Assembly (NCBI GenBank): GCA_018222915.1
Contig: JAAEZI010000016.1
Coordinates: forward strand, 1-64,000
Source: Algicola sp.
GTDB lineage: Bacteria > Bacteroidota > Bacteroidia > Flavobacteriales > Flavobacteriaceae
Reading direction: 5' to 3'
DNA: 64,000 nt
Shown here in pieces: positions 27,225 through 34,327 of the stretch; within the stretch, counting starts at the first letter, position 1, and each line of letters begins with the position of its first letter. The position numbers and the translations under genes were made by a program. The notes below the pieces were generated by a model. That model was not told the DNA's origin. It saw only the letters and a list, made by a program, of their open reading frames with translations, and made no database searches.

Positions 27225-29162
27225 ATGAGCAACAACAATGAGTTAGGCAACATTGCATTTGATTTACCAAAAAACCAATCCAACGTCATTAAAGTGATTG
27301 GAGTTGGTGGAGGAGGAAGCAATGCCATTAATCACATGTTTTTACAAGGGATTAAAGGTGTTGATTTTGTCATTTGTAATACAGATGCCCAAGCACTGCA
27401 AAACAGTGGTGTCCCGAACAAAATCCAATTAGGAGTCAATTTAACCGAAGGTTTAGGTGCAGGTGCCAACCCAGATGTGGGAGAGCAAGCTGCCTTAGAA
27501 AGTTTAGAAGATTTACGTCGCATGCTAGATACCAATACGAAAATGGTATTTATTACAGCTGGTATGGGTGGTGGAACTGGAACAGGAGCAGCACCTATTA
27601 TTGCTAAACTGGCAAAAGAACTAGATATTTTAACTGTGGGAATTGTCACTATGCCTTTTCAATTTGAAGGGAAGACGAGAAACGAACAGGCACAGAAAGG
27701 TGTAGAAACCCTTCGTGCTCATGTCGATTCTCTTGTGGTAATTAACAACAATAAATTGCGTGAAGTCTACGGAAACCTCGGTTTCAAAGCAGGATTTTCT
27801 AAAGCGGATGAAGTCTTATCTACGGCCTCCAGAGGTATCGCAGAAGTCATTACGCATCATTATACGCAAAACATCGATTTACGTGATGCTAAAACGGTTC
27901 TTAGTAATAGTGGAACAGCTATTATGGGATCATCAACGGCTTCAGGAAAAACAAGAGCTCAAGAGGCTATCATGAAGGCATTAGACTCACCGTTGTTAAA
28001 TGATAATAAAATCACAGGAGCCAAAAACGTATTGTTGCTTATCGTTTCTGGATCTCAAGAGATTACTATCGATGAAATTGGTGAAATCAATGATCATATT
28101 CAGAATGAAGCTGGACACGGCGCGAATATCATTATGGGTGTTGGAGAGGATGAATCTCTTCAGGAATCTATTTCTGTGACCATCATCGCCACAGGTTTTG
28201 ATATTGACCAACAGCATGAAATTTCCAATACGGAACAAAAAAAGGTGGTACATGCTTTAGAAGAAGATCGCAATGACGATGTGATTGTAAAGGAGAATGA
28301 TCCTGCGATTATTACGCCTGATATTATACTTGAAAATGAAGAAGATAAGGCGCCAGATGTTGTCATTCATACCTTAACAGATGATGAAGATGTCGAAGCG
28401 ACGAATGCCATGGATACAGATCTCATTACAACAACAGATATCATTAGAAATATCAACGTGGTTTATGACGAGGTATTAGATCATTTGACGTCCAACACAG
28501 AGGATTTCATTATTACACCTATTCAAGAGCAAAAGGAAGAAATCACGGAAGAAGTAGAGGAAGAACAAATTACTTTAACTTTTGACTTGCCATTATCGTC
28601 AATGTCTGACAATGACGATGAGGCATCAGTGGAAGAAGAAAAGACCATATTTTCACTTGAGGAAGCAGATGACTTAAAATCTATGGAAGTTAATGAACAT
28701 GTTGAGATTATTCCAGTGACTGAAGCTAATGAAGAAGGTGAAAAGCGTTATGCACTCGATGATTTTATGACCTATGAGTCTGCTATGAATGAATCAGCGA
28801 AAGTGCAAACAAAGCAAGAAGTAGAAGAAGAGATTGTGTTCGAAAAGAAGACCATCGAAACAGAGACTCATGAGGAGCCAACAAGTGATGAAATTGACCC
28901 AATGAACAGTCCGATTTCAGATTTATTGAAAGAGCGAGCTGATGAAAGACGACGTAAAATGAAAGATTTCAATTACAAGTTCAATACGGCAAAAATAGAT
29001 GAAATTGAAAAAGAACCTGCCTATAAAAGACAAGGTGTGAATTTAGAAGATGCACAGCATTCTTCAGAAACCAACGCTTCTAGAACATCGGTGACAACTG
29101 ACGACAACGATGATATTCAATTAAGAAGTAATAATTCATTTTTACACGACAACGTAGATTAA
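27225..29162 (+). CDS. ftsZ: Cell-division GTPase FtsZ with a long acidic C-terminal linker
   Basis: A 645-aa tubulin-like GTPase that forms the division ring. The start is ATG 27225 (MSNNNELG); the in-frame ATG 60 bp upstream lies beside the ftsA-ftsZ hairpin and adds non-conserved residues. The GTPase core spans about residues 20-326 with GGGGSNAINHM and the tubulin signature GGMGGGTGTGAAP (about 113-125). A very acidic, low-complexity linker of about 300 residues follows, and the protein ends in LRSNNSFLHDNVD, the C-terminal peptide expected to bind FtsA. E. coli FtsZ has 383 residues, so the linker is about six times longer. A strong terminator follows. Confidence 0.96.
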   Translation: MSNNNELGNIAFDLPKNQSNVIKVIGVGGGGSNAINHMFLQGIKGVDFVICNTDAQALQNSGVPNKIQLGVNLTEGLGAGANPDVGEQAALESLEDLRRMLDTNTKMVFITAGMGGGTGTGAAPIIAKLAKELDILTVGIVTMPFQFEGKTRNEQAQKGVETLRAHVDSLVVINNNKLREVYGNLGFKAGFSKADEVLSTASRGIAEVITHHYTQNIDLRDAKTVLSNSGTAIMGSSTASGKTRAQEAIMKALDSPLLNDNKITGAKNVLLLIVSGSQEITIDEIGEINDHIQNEAGHGANIIMGVGEDESLQESISVTIIATGFDIDQQHEISNTEQKKVVHALEEDRNDDVIVKENDPAIITPDIILENEEDKAPDVVIHTLTDDEDVEATNAMDTDLITTTDIIRNINVVYDEVLDHLTSNTEDFIITPIQEQKEEITEEVEEEQITLTFDLPLSSMSDNDDEASVEEEKTIFSLEEADDLKSMEVNEHVEIIPVTEANEEGEKRYALDDFMTYESAMNESAKVQTKQEVEEEIVFEKKTIETETHEEPTSDEIDPMNSPISDLLKERADERRRKMKDFNYKFNTAKIDEIEKEPAYKRQGVNLEDAQHSSETNASRTSVTTDDNDDIQLRSNNSFLHDNVD

Positions 29163-29195
29163 TAGCAAATTTAGTTTAGTGTTTCACACTTTGTT

Positions 29196-29233
29196 AAACC
29201 CGAAAGGATGAGATATACCTTTCGGGTTTTTTT
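29196..29233 (+). terminator. Intrinsic terminator of the dcw operon after ftsZ
   Basis: A perfect 12-bp stem (AAACCCGAAAGG / CCTTTCGGGTTT) with a 10-nt loop and a run of Ts, starting 34 bp after the ftsZ stop. It separates the dcw operon from yqeY. Confidence 0.93.
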
Positions 29234-29310
29234 ATGTCACAATGTTATCGAGTCATGGCAAATAACAGGACTTTTTTTATATCTTCGCAGTGCAATTTAA
29301 ATCAGGTGTT

Positions 29311-29763
29311 ATGAGTTTACAAAATGACGTTATGGCTGCCATGAAAACAGCGATGAAGGAAAAGGATCAAGTGGCTTTAGAAGCTTTAAGAGCTGTCAAA
29401 TCAGCCATACTTTTAGCTAAGACTTCCTCAGGAGGTGGTGAAGAATTGACGGAGGAGGAAGAACTAAAAATTCTTCAGAAGTTAGTCAAGCAACGTAAAG
29501 ATAGTGCGGCTATTTATTTAGAACAGGACCGAAAGGATTTAGCATTGCCAGAAATTGATCAAGCAGAAGTCATTAGCCAGTTTTTACCTGAAGCTTTGAG
29601 CGAAGAGGAAATTGAAAAGGTAGTGGTTATGACCATCGATCAAATTGGTGCTGAAGGCATGAAAGATATGGGTAAAGTGATGGGTATTGTCAACAAGGAA
29701 TTGGCTGGTCAAGCGGATGGTAAAACGATTTCAAATATTGTCAAGGCAAAATTAACGGAATAA
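29311..29763 (+). CDS. GatB/YqeY domain protein
   Basis: A 150-aa helical YqeY-family protein, homologous to the tRNA-binding tail domain of the GatB amidotransferase subunit. Start ATG 29311 (MSLQNDVMAAMK) fits the family; the GTG 21 bp upstream is too close to the probable promoter (TATCTTCG at 29280-29287, one mismatch from TAnnTTTG). The central block KLVKQRKDSAAIY and the C-terminal DMGKVMGIVNKELAGQADGKTIS are typical. The function is not established; a tRNA-linked role is suggested by homology. Its stop is only 7 bp before a tRNA-Arg gene, so the two probably share a transcript. Confidence 0.9.
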   Translation: MSLQNDVMAAMKTAMKEKDQVALEALRAVKSAILLAKTSSGGGEELTEEEELKILQKLVKQRKDSAAIYLEQDRKDLALPEIDQAEVISQFLPEALSEEEIEKVVVMTIDQIGAEGMKDMGKVMGIVNKELAGQADGKTISNIVKAKLTE

Positions 29764-29770
29764 GCATACT

Positions 29771-29844
29771 GGCCTCGTAGTTCAACTGGATAGAATATCA
29801 GATTTCGGCTCTGAGGGTTGGAGGTTCGAATCCTCTCGAGGTCA
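29771..29844 (+). tRNA. tRNA-Arg (anticodon TCG)
   Basis: A complete cloverleaf of 74 nt. The acceptor stem pairs GGCCTCG with CGAGGTC (one G-T), the D arm is GTTC...GAAT, the anticodon stem is TCAGA/TCTGA with loop TTTCGGC, and the T arm is GGAGG-TTCGAAT-CCTCT. Positions 34-36 read TCG, decoding CGA and probably other CGN codons as arginine. The discriminator base is A and the CCA end is not encoded. Confidence 0.95.
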
Positions 29845-29851
29845 CTATAAT

Positions 29852-29903
29852 AAATCCAAACTGTAAATTAAGATTTCTTGATTTGATGGTTTGGATTTTT
29901 GTT
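29852..29903 (+). terminator. Probable terminator after tRNA-Arg
   Basis: A 10-bp inverted repeat (AAATCCAAAC / GTTTGGATTT) separated by a 27-nt loop and followed by a T-rich run. It begins 8 bp after the tRNA. The long loop makes it weaker than the ftsZ terminator, but no other candidate exists before the next gene. Confidence 0.6.
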
Positions 29904-29981
29904 TTTATTCTTGGTAGTCATCATGACGATTTCATAGTTTCTTATAAAAATCTAGATTGTTTTTTTCATTATATTTAAGGA

Positions 29982-30839
29982 ATGATTTTAGCCCTAATTC
30001 AAGAAGAAGGCATCTCACCTATACTTCAAACTGTTTTGTTAATCATTTTTATGCTTGGTATGGTAGCCATTGTGCTTTCTCGTTTCTATGTATTTTTTGA
30101 GGAACAATATGCCATGCGTATGAAGCGTCCATTTTTCGTTCATTTTTATCTCTTTAAAAAGACCTTGAATAAATCGGAAAGACGAGTTTTAAATCAGCGG
30201 TTTGGGTTCTATCAAAAATTAAATCATATTCAGAAAAAACGATTTGAACATAGAGTAGCGAGGTTTCTATCTAAAAAAGAGTTTATCGGACGAGAAGGCT
30301 TTATAATGACTGATGAAAGTAAGGTGTTGATAGCAGCTACAGCCACGATGCTAACCTTTGGTTTTAGAAATTATAACATTGATCTCGTTGAAACTATTAT
30401 TGTGTATCCTGCTGCTTTTTATTCTCATTCAAATGAAACTTATCATAAAGGAGAATTAAATCCAAAACTACGAGCGCTAGTATTGTCTTGGGAAGATTTT
30501 GTACATGGCTATGATATTGCACGAGATAATTTAAATTTGGGTATCCATGAGTTTACACACGCCATTCACATAAACAGTTTGCAAAGCACCGATGTAAGTG
30601 CCTTAGTATTTAAAAAGTCTTTTGAGGAACTAACAGATTTGTTAACTGCCGAACAGGCATTAAGGCAAAAATTAATCGCTTCTAAATATTTTAGACCTTA
30701 TGCTTTTACCAACCACTATGAATTTCTTGCTGTCATCGTAGAGACCTTTATTGAAACTCCAGATGATTTTAAGCAACAATTTCCTAGGATTTACAAGAAA
30801 ACTAAGGAAATGCTAAATTTTACCTTTGCGGATTATTAA
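29982..30839 (+). CDS. MtfA-like zinc metallopeptidase (M90 family), membrane-anchored
   Basis: A 285-aa protein with one N-terminal membrane segment (about residues 10-35) and a soluble domain. The zinc motif HEFTH lies at 189-193 within GIHEFTHAIHIN. A downstream acidic cluster in EFLAVIVETFIETP (about 245-258) is the usual place of the third zinc ligand in this family. E. coli MtfA is a peptidase that binds the glucose repressor Mlc; here no PTS or Mlc gene is nearby, so that role should not be assumed. It is monocistronic and ends 5 bp from a convergent gene. Confidence 0.85.
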   Translation: MILALIQEEGISPILQTVLLIIFMLGMVAIVLSRFYVFFEEQYAMRMKRPFFVHFYLFKKTLNKSERRVLNQRFGFYQKLNHIQKKRFEHRVARFLSKKEFIGREGFIMTDESKVLIAATATMLTFGFRNYNIDLVETIIVYPAAFYSHSNETYHKGELNPKLRALVLSWEDFVHGYDIARDNLNLGIHEFTHAIHINSLQSTDVSALVFKKSFEELTDLLTAEQALRQKLIASKYFRPYAFTNHYEFLAVIVETFIETPDDFKQQFPRIYKKTKEMLNFTFADY

Positions 30840-30844
30840 TGCAA

Positions 30845-31426
30845 CTACAGTTTGAATACAACGTAAGCCATGTATTGAAAATGGTTGTTGTCAAATCTAT
30901 TGTCTTTGTGGTTAAATGCGAATTTTCCAACACCCTGAAGGCTTAAGCCAATAGTTGGGCTTACCCAAATGATGCCTCCTAGAACCAAATTAGCTGAGGT
31001 GTTTATTTCATCAACGGAGAAAATACCGAGTCCTCCACCAGTGTACAAATCAATCCATAAAGTTTCTGGGAATAACTCATCAGAAAAGTAATATTTTAAA
31101 TAAGTATTGGTTGAAAAGTAACTAAATGCTTCTGGCAGCGAGCCATTATCGATTGTAGATGTGATTTTAAATCTGTTCAATGTAAAATCCTGCTCTATTG
31201 ATAAATTTCTAGACCATCGTCTTTGAACTGCCACTGCAAAAGGACGGTTAAATTCGAATTCACCCAGTTTCGCAAATGGATTTCTAGTTCCTAAACTTCC
31301 AACAGCGTTTACACCAACATTTATCGTCCATGATTCGATGCTTCTATAGGCTCTTTTAGTTAATTGGGCCTGGCCATCAAAACTAAATAGAGCTACTAAA
31401 CATAAGAATAAAATTGCCTTTTTCAT
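30845..31426 (-). CDS. Outer-membrane beta-barrel protein of unknown function
   Basis: A 193-aa secreted protein. The start is placed at ATG 31426, which gives the Sec signal MKKAILFLCLVALFSFDGQAQ; an ATG 24 bp upstream only adds residues before it. The rest alternates polar and aromatic residues in short strands and closes with HFQYMAYVVFKL, a terminal-strand pattern ending in hydrophobic residues, as in small OmpA/OmpW-like eight-strand barrels of Bacteroidota. No OmpA peptidoglycan-binding domain is present. It lies 80 bp downstream of the nucleotidyltransferase gene on the same strand, so it may or may not belong to that transcript. Confidence 0.7.
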   Translation of the reverse strand: MKKAILFLCLVALFSFDGQAQLTKRAYRSIESWTINVGVNAVGSLGTRNPFAKLGEFEFNRPFAVAVQRRWSRNLSIEQDFTLNRFKITSTIDNGSLPEAFSYFSTNTYLKYYFSDELFPETLWIDLYTGGGLGIFSVDEINTSANLVLGGIIWVSPTIGLSLQGVGKFAFNHKDNRFDNNHFQYMAYVVFKL

Positions 31427-31506
31427 AAGTAATATAATGTGTAAATTCAAAGGTATGTTTTGAATAAATATATTGCAAATATACCTTAAAGTTATAATTT
31501 TTTGAG

Positions 31507-32577
31507 TTAACCCTTAAGGAATTTCGCTTTTAATTCCTTAAATATGCGTCTTCTGTCTTCATAAACCGCAAATCTATAATTTTTATTGCTAAGGAAGGTG
31601 CTCAATCGAGAAGGAATTAGACGCATATAGGCATTCCATGATAATAACGTCTTTCTTACATTGTTACGGGACTTTGAATGAAGTCGCGATTGGAAGCGTT
31701 TGAGCTTTTTAAGGTTAAAATTAGCCGTTTTAAATATATCAAATAGGAGGCTGTGAAGCGTCATATAAGAAGTGATCACCTTTTCGTTGTAATTTTGATT
31801 GAGTTCTGGATGGTGATGAATAAGTACTATTGAATCATAGGCGCTTCGCATTCCTAACTTCGAGTAATAGTGGCCTTCATCATTAATTTGAAAATTAAGA
31901 ATGTTATGTAAGAATAGGTCTTTGTTACTAGGAATAGGAATACGCTCTTTGAATTGTTTGTTCTTTAAAATGGAAGGACTCAATAAATAGTCAGAAACTG
32001 GTTTGTTTAAAACATATTTATGAAGTTCTATGGCACATAGTCCATCCTCTTTAGCCAATCGATCTAAATGTTTGTGCTCGAAAAAACCCGACTTTAGTCC
32101 AGATCTCTTTTCGATATATCCATGGTCTTTTAGGAGTTGATAGGCGCTTTGAATATGGTCGTGCTTGACAAGAATATCAATGTCTCCAAGCATGCGTTCT
32201 CCTAGATGCTCATAATAACCACTTACAAGCATTGCTGCACCTTTTAAGAAAGTATAGTCAATATGCTCCTTGTTAAAAATATCGGATATCGTTTGTATAT
32301 CTATTAATAAGTCTTGGTTGCGATTTGTATTGATCGCTGTGAGTTGTTCTAAATAGTTTTCTAACTCTTTTGGTATATATTCTAATAGGTTCTTTTGTTG
32401 TAGTCTGGCAAAAACGGTGGTTAAAATAAGGTGGTCACTGGCTATCACTACTAAAGCATCCCAATCGATATCTTCGGAAACAATTTGATGTTTTAATGTT
32501 TCCGTAGGATAATCAAAACTAAGAATGTCTGCAATTAAATGTAAACTGTCTTTGTATGTGTTTAGGTTCTTTGCCAA
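31507..32577 (-). CDS. Nucleotidyltransferase-family protein (NTP_transf_5-like)
   Basis: A 356-aa protein of the uncharacterised nucleotidyltransferase family found in exopolysaccharide and peptide natural-product loci. The polymerase-beta-like core is visible: LKGAAML at about 111-117, an Arg in GERML, then GDIDILV (131-137) with the metal-binding Asp132 and Asp134. A basic C-terminal half, rich in Lys/Arg, follows. In some lasso peptide clusters (paeninodin/pseudomycoidin type) a member acts on the phosphorylated peptide. Here it lies 51 bp downstream of the HPr-kinase-like gene on the same strand, matching that arrangement. Substrate unknown. Confidence 0.85.
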   Translation of the reverse strand: MAKNLNTYKDSLHLIADILSFDYPTETLKHQIVSEDIDWDALVVIASDHLILTTVFARLQQKNLLEYIPKELENYLEQLTAINTNRNQDLLIDIQTISDIFNKEHIDYTFLKGAAMLVSGYYEHLGERMLGDIDILVKHDHIQSAYQLLKDHGYIEKRSGLKSGFFEHKHLDRLAKEDGLCAIELHKYVLNKPVSDYLLSPSILKNKQFKERIPIPSNKDLFLHNILNFQINDEGHYYSKLGMRSAYDSIVLIHHHPELNQNYNEKVITSYMTLHSLLFDIFKTANFNLKKLKRFQSRLHSKSRNNVRKTLLSWNAYMRLIPSRLSTFLSNKNYRFAVYEDRRRIFKELKAKFLKG

Positions 32578-32628
32578 AATTATATCATTCTAAGCCAAAA
32601 ATAAGGAAAGTATCTATTTACTTGTTCT

Positions 32629-33762
32629 TTAAGCGTCAAATAGTGACTTAAACTCAGCGATGGCATAATCATTGTCACTGTAGTCGAGTTGGAAGTAGGT
32701 GACAGATTTTAACCACTCTAAAAATCTGAAGGCATGATCTTGGTGCGGAGAAACCCACGAGTCTGGTATGAGTGTCTCTAGTGCTTTTTCAGCTGAAGTT
32801 TGCTCAAGCAATGAAGGTTTACTAGGTGCATACTTAACAGATACTATTTTACGACATGGTAATTTCGTATGGCCTCCTTTGATCTCGGAAATGGGAGGCA
32901 CATATTTAATGGGGATATTTTTAGTCCCATTTTTATAGGTGGTTAAATTTTCAAAGCCTTTTATTTTAGCCGACAACATATTGAAAGCACCTTGCTTCAC
33001 TGAAATCGCTGCAGGAAAAGCATACAACATCGCGTCCTCATAAAATGGTGTGAAGTCATCTGCTAAGACGTCAAAACCTTCAGCCATGAGCAAGGCAGTT
33101 AAGGTGCTTTTTCCATTGCCAGAGTTCCCAATGATCATAATGGCTTCTTTGCCATTACTAACTGTAGATGCATGGAATGAAGCCACCCAATTATCAGTAG
33201 AGGTTTCGTGAATCAAATTGGTGAATTCCATGGCGAATTGGCCCTGAAGAAAATGGTATTGATCTACACTGTAACTTTTCACATGTTGCTTGTTTTTGCA
33301 CATATGAAGCCTATCATCTAGCTGAAAAATATCAAATACAGTATTTACTGAGTTTGATGGCGTTACTTGAAGGTGTTCTAGAGGTGGATGGAACAATCGC
33401 AAGATGGCTTCCGAACCAAAATTTATAGTGATCGTGGTGCCCTGAATTTGATAGTCTTTGGAAATCATCGGGTCAGGAATGGTATCAATCTTGGCGTGTG
33501 TGGTTTTGATATCCTCGATACGATTGGCCTCTTCTAAAAAGTTTGAAATTTCATTAAAGAGCTTGAATGACGTTGCTTCATCAATGTTTAGTGTAATTTG
33601 AAGCTGGTCAGTAAAAGTTGTTTTATCGTCAGCACTGAGAAAGACCTCAATGAGTCGATACACGTTTTTGGATACCACGGTATATCTATTCGAAACTTGA
33701 AACCATAAAACTACAGTGTCATCAAGTTCCATTACATACTTCGGAGTGAGATCCGTTTTCAA
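32629..33762 (-). CDS. HPr-kinase-like ATP-binding protein with a PqqD-like N-terminal region
   Basis: A 377-aa protein with a clear HprK-type P-loop core: FHASTV (about 196-201), Walker A GNSGNGKST (212-220) and the metal/catalytic pair in VLADDFTPF (about 232-240). True HPr kinases phosphorylate a PTS carrier, but no PTS gene is seen here. Related kinases in peptide loci phosphorylate a serine of a precursor peptide. Residues 1-90 (with SKNVYRLIEVF and a following helical stretch) resemble the small PqqD fold that binds leader peptides; this is a weak, fold-level impression. It starts 10 bp after the stop of a 53-aa secreted peptide gene and is followed by the nucleotidyltransferase. Confidence 0.85.
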   Translation of the reverse strand: MKTDLTPKYVMELDDTVVLWFQVSNRYTVVSKNVYRLIEVFLSADDKTTFTDQLQITLNIDEATSFKLFNEISNFLEEANRIEDIKTTHAKIDTIPDPMISKDYQIQGTTITINFGSEAILRLFHPPLEHLQVTPSNSVNTVFDIFQLDDRLHMCKNKQHVKSYSVDQYHFLQGQFAMEFTNLIHETSTDNWVASFHASTVSNGKEAIMIIGNSGNGKSTLTALLMAEGFDVLADDFTPFYEDAMLYAFPAAISVKQGAFNMLSAKIKGFENLTTYKNGTKNIPIKYVPPISEIKGGHTKLPCRKIVSVKYAPSKPSLLEQTSAEKALETLIPDSWVSPHQDHAFRFLEWLKSVTYFQLDYSDNDYAIAEFKSLFDA

Positions 33763-33772
33763 AATATCTTAA

Positions 33773-33934
33773 TTAATCAAAAGGGTTTCCTCCTGGATCA
33801 GGTGGAGAAGATGCGTGTGCCTTTTTTGGATTCAAAATAAGAAATGTACCCACAGCTGTAAGTGCTGCGTACTTGCCCATTTTTTTCATGGCTTCCTTAC
33901 GAGTAATTTGATTCTGAGGACTATTTCTTTTCAT
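33773..33934 (-). CDS. 53-aa precursor-like peptide with signal-type leader and Ser/Pro/Gly core
   Basis: A short gene read directly on the minus strand. The N-terminus begins MKRNSPQNQITRKEAMKKMG, whose TRKEAMKK resembles a twin-arginine signal n-region with RK in place of RR. A hydrophobic stretch (AALTAVGTFLIL) and a c-region NPKKAHA follow. An AxA-type cleavage after AHA would release the 12-residue peptide SSPPDPGGNPFD, which has two serines as possible phosphate acceptors. An exact TAnnTTTG box lies 18 bp before the ATG, and the HPr-kinase-like gene starts 10 bp after the stop. The ordered leader, promoter and operon position argue that it is real; its function is inferred. Confidence 0.75.
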   Translation of the reverse strand: MKRNSPQNQITRKEAMKKMGKYAALTAVGTFLILNPKKAHASSPPDPGGNPFD

Positions 33935-33951
33935 TAGAATTTTTAATAGGT

Positions 33952-33959
33952 CAAAAATA
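33952..33959 (-). promoter_or_regulatory. Putative -7 promoter element of the peptide/kinase/nucleotidyltransferase cassette
   Basis: On the minus strand this reads TATTTTTG, an exact TAnnTTTG match 17 bp before the ATG of the 53-aa peptide. No TTG is found at the usual distance upstream, so the promoter may need an activator. Confidence 0.45.
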
Positions 33960-34263
33960 AATAAAATATTGTTATTTGGTCGTATAATTGATTTTAATTT
34001 CTATAAAACCGCCTAGATTATAACAATTTTTTAAGATTTATTTTGATTGTTGTTTGTGATTTATATCGTGTTCTTTAGTTTATCTACGAGTGAATGATTA
34101 GTTCGGTTTTTCAAAACTAGACCATCTTCACGTAGACTATCTTCTTGATTGTTGTTTGTTTGATCGTGCGTTCTTTTAACCAAGATAAAAAATCTTCTTG
34201 ATAGTGACGTTTATTTTGTATCCTACACGTTACAATTCATGTGTTAGTGTCAAAGAAATCATT
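33960..34263. other. Non-coding gap with a duplicated 15-bp element
   Basis: About 300 bp upstream of the peptide cassette with no convincing gene. The 15-mer TTGATTGTTGTTTGT occurs at 34043-34057 and 34145-34159, each followed by a similar tract ending near ATCGTG and TTCTTT, so a segment of about 35 bp is imperfectly duplicated 102 bp apart. On the minus strand a frame from TTG 34183 to the stop at 34061 could encode 40 hydrophilic residues, but it lacks an ATG and an obvious ribosome site. The repeats may be operator sites for the cassette or traces of an older duplication. Confidence 0.4.
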
Positions 34264-34298
34264 AAAAAAGCACACGATGACGTGGCGTGTGCTTTTTT
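34264..34298 (-). terminator. Bidirectional-looking terminator after the T9SS cargo gene
   Basis: A perfect 13-bp stem (AAAAAAGCACACG / CGTGTGCTTTTTT) with a 9-nt loop, flanked by an A-run and a T-run, so it can work on either strand. It lies 29 bp beyond the minus-strand stop of the large secreted protein and separates that gene from the peptide cassette. Confidence 0.92.
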
Positions 34299-34327
34299 TC
34301 TTTATGTGAACCTCAAAAGGTTACCAT

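Noticed and set aside
32629-33762. HPr kinase/phosphorylase controlling carbon catabolite repression
   Set aside because: The P-loop core fits, but no HPr, PTS or nitrogen-PTS gene is nearby, and the neighbours are a short secreted peptide and a nucleotidyltransferase, which fit a peptide-tailoring kinase better.
31507-33934. Complete lasso peptide gene cluster
   Set aside because: No B2 leader protease or adjacent asparagine-synthetase-like cyclase is present, and the peptide lacks the leader Thr and the ring-forming pattern expected for a lasso precursor; only the tailoring-type genes are there.
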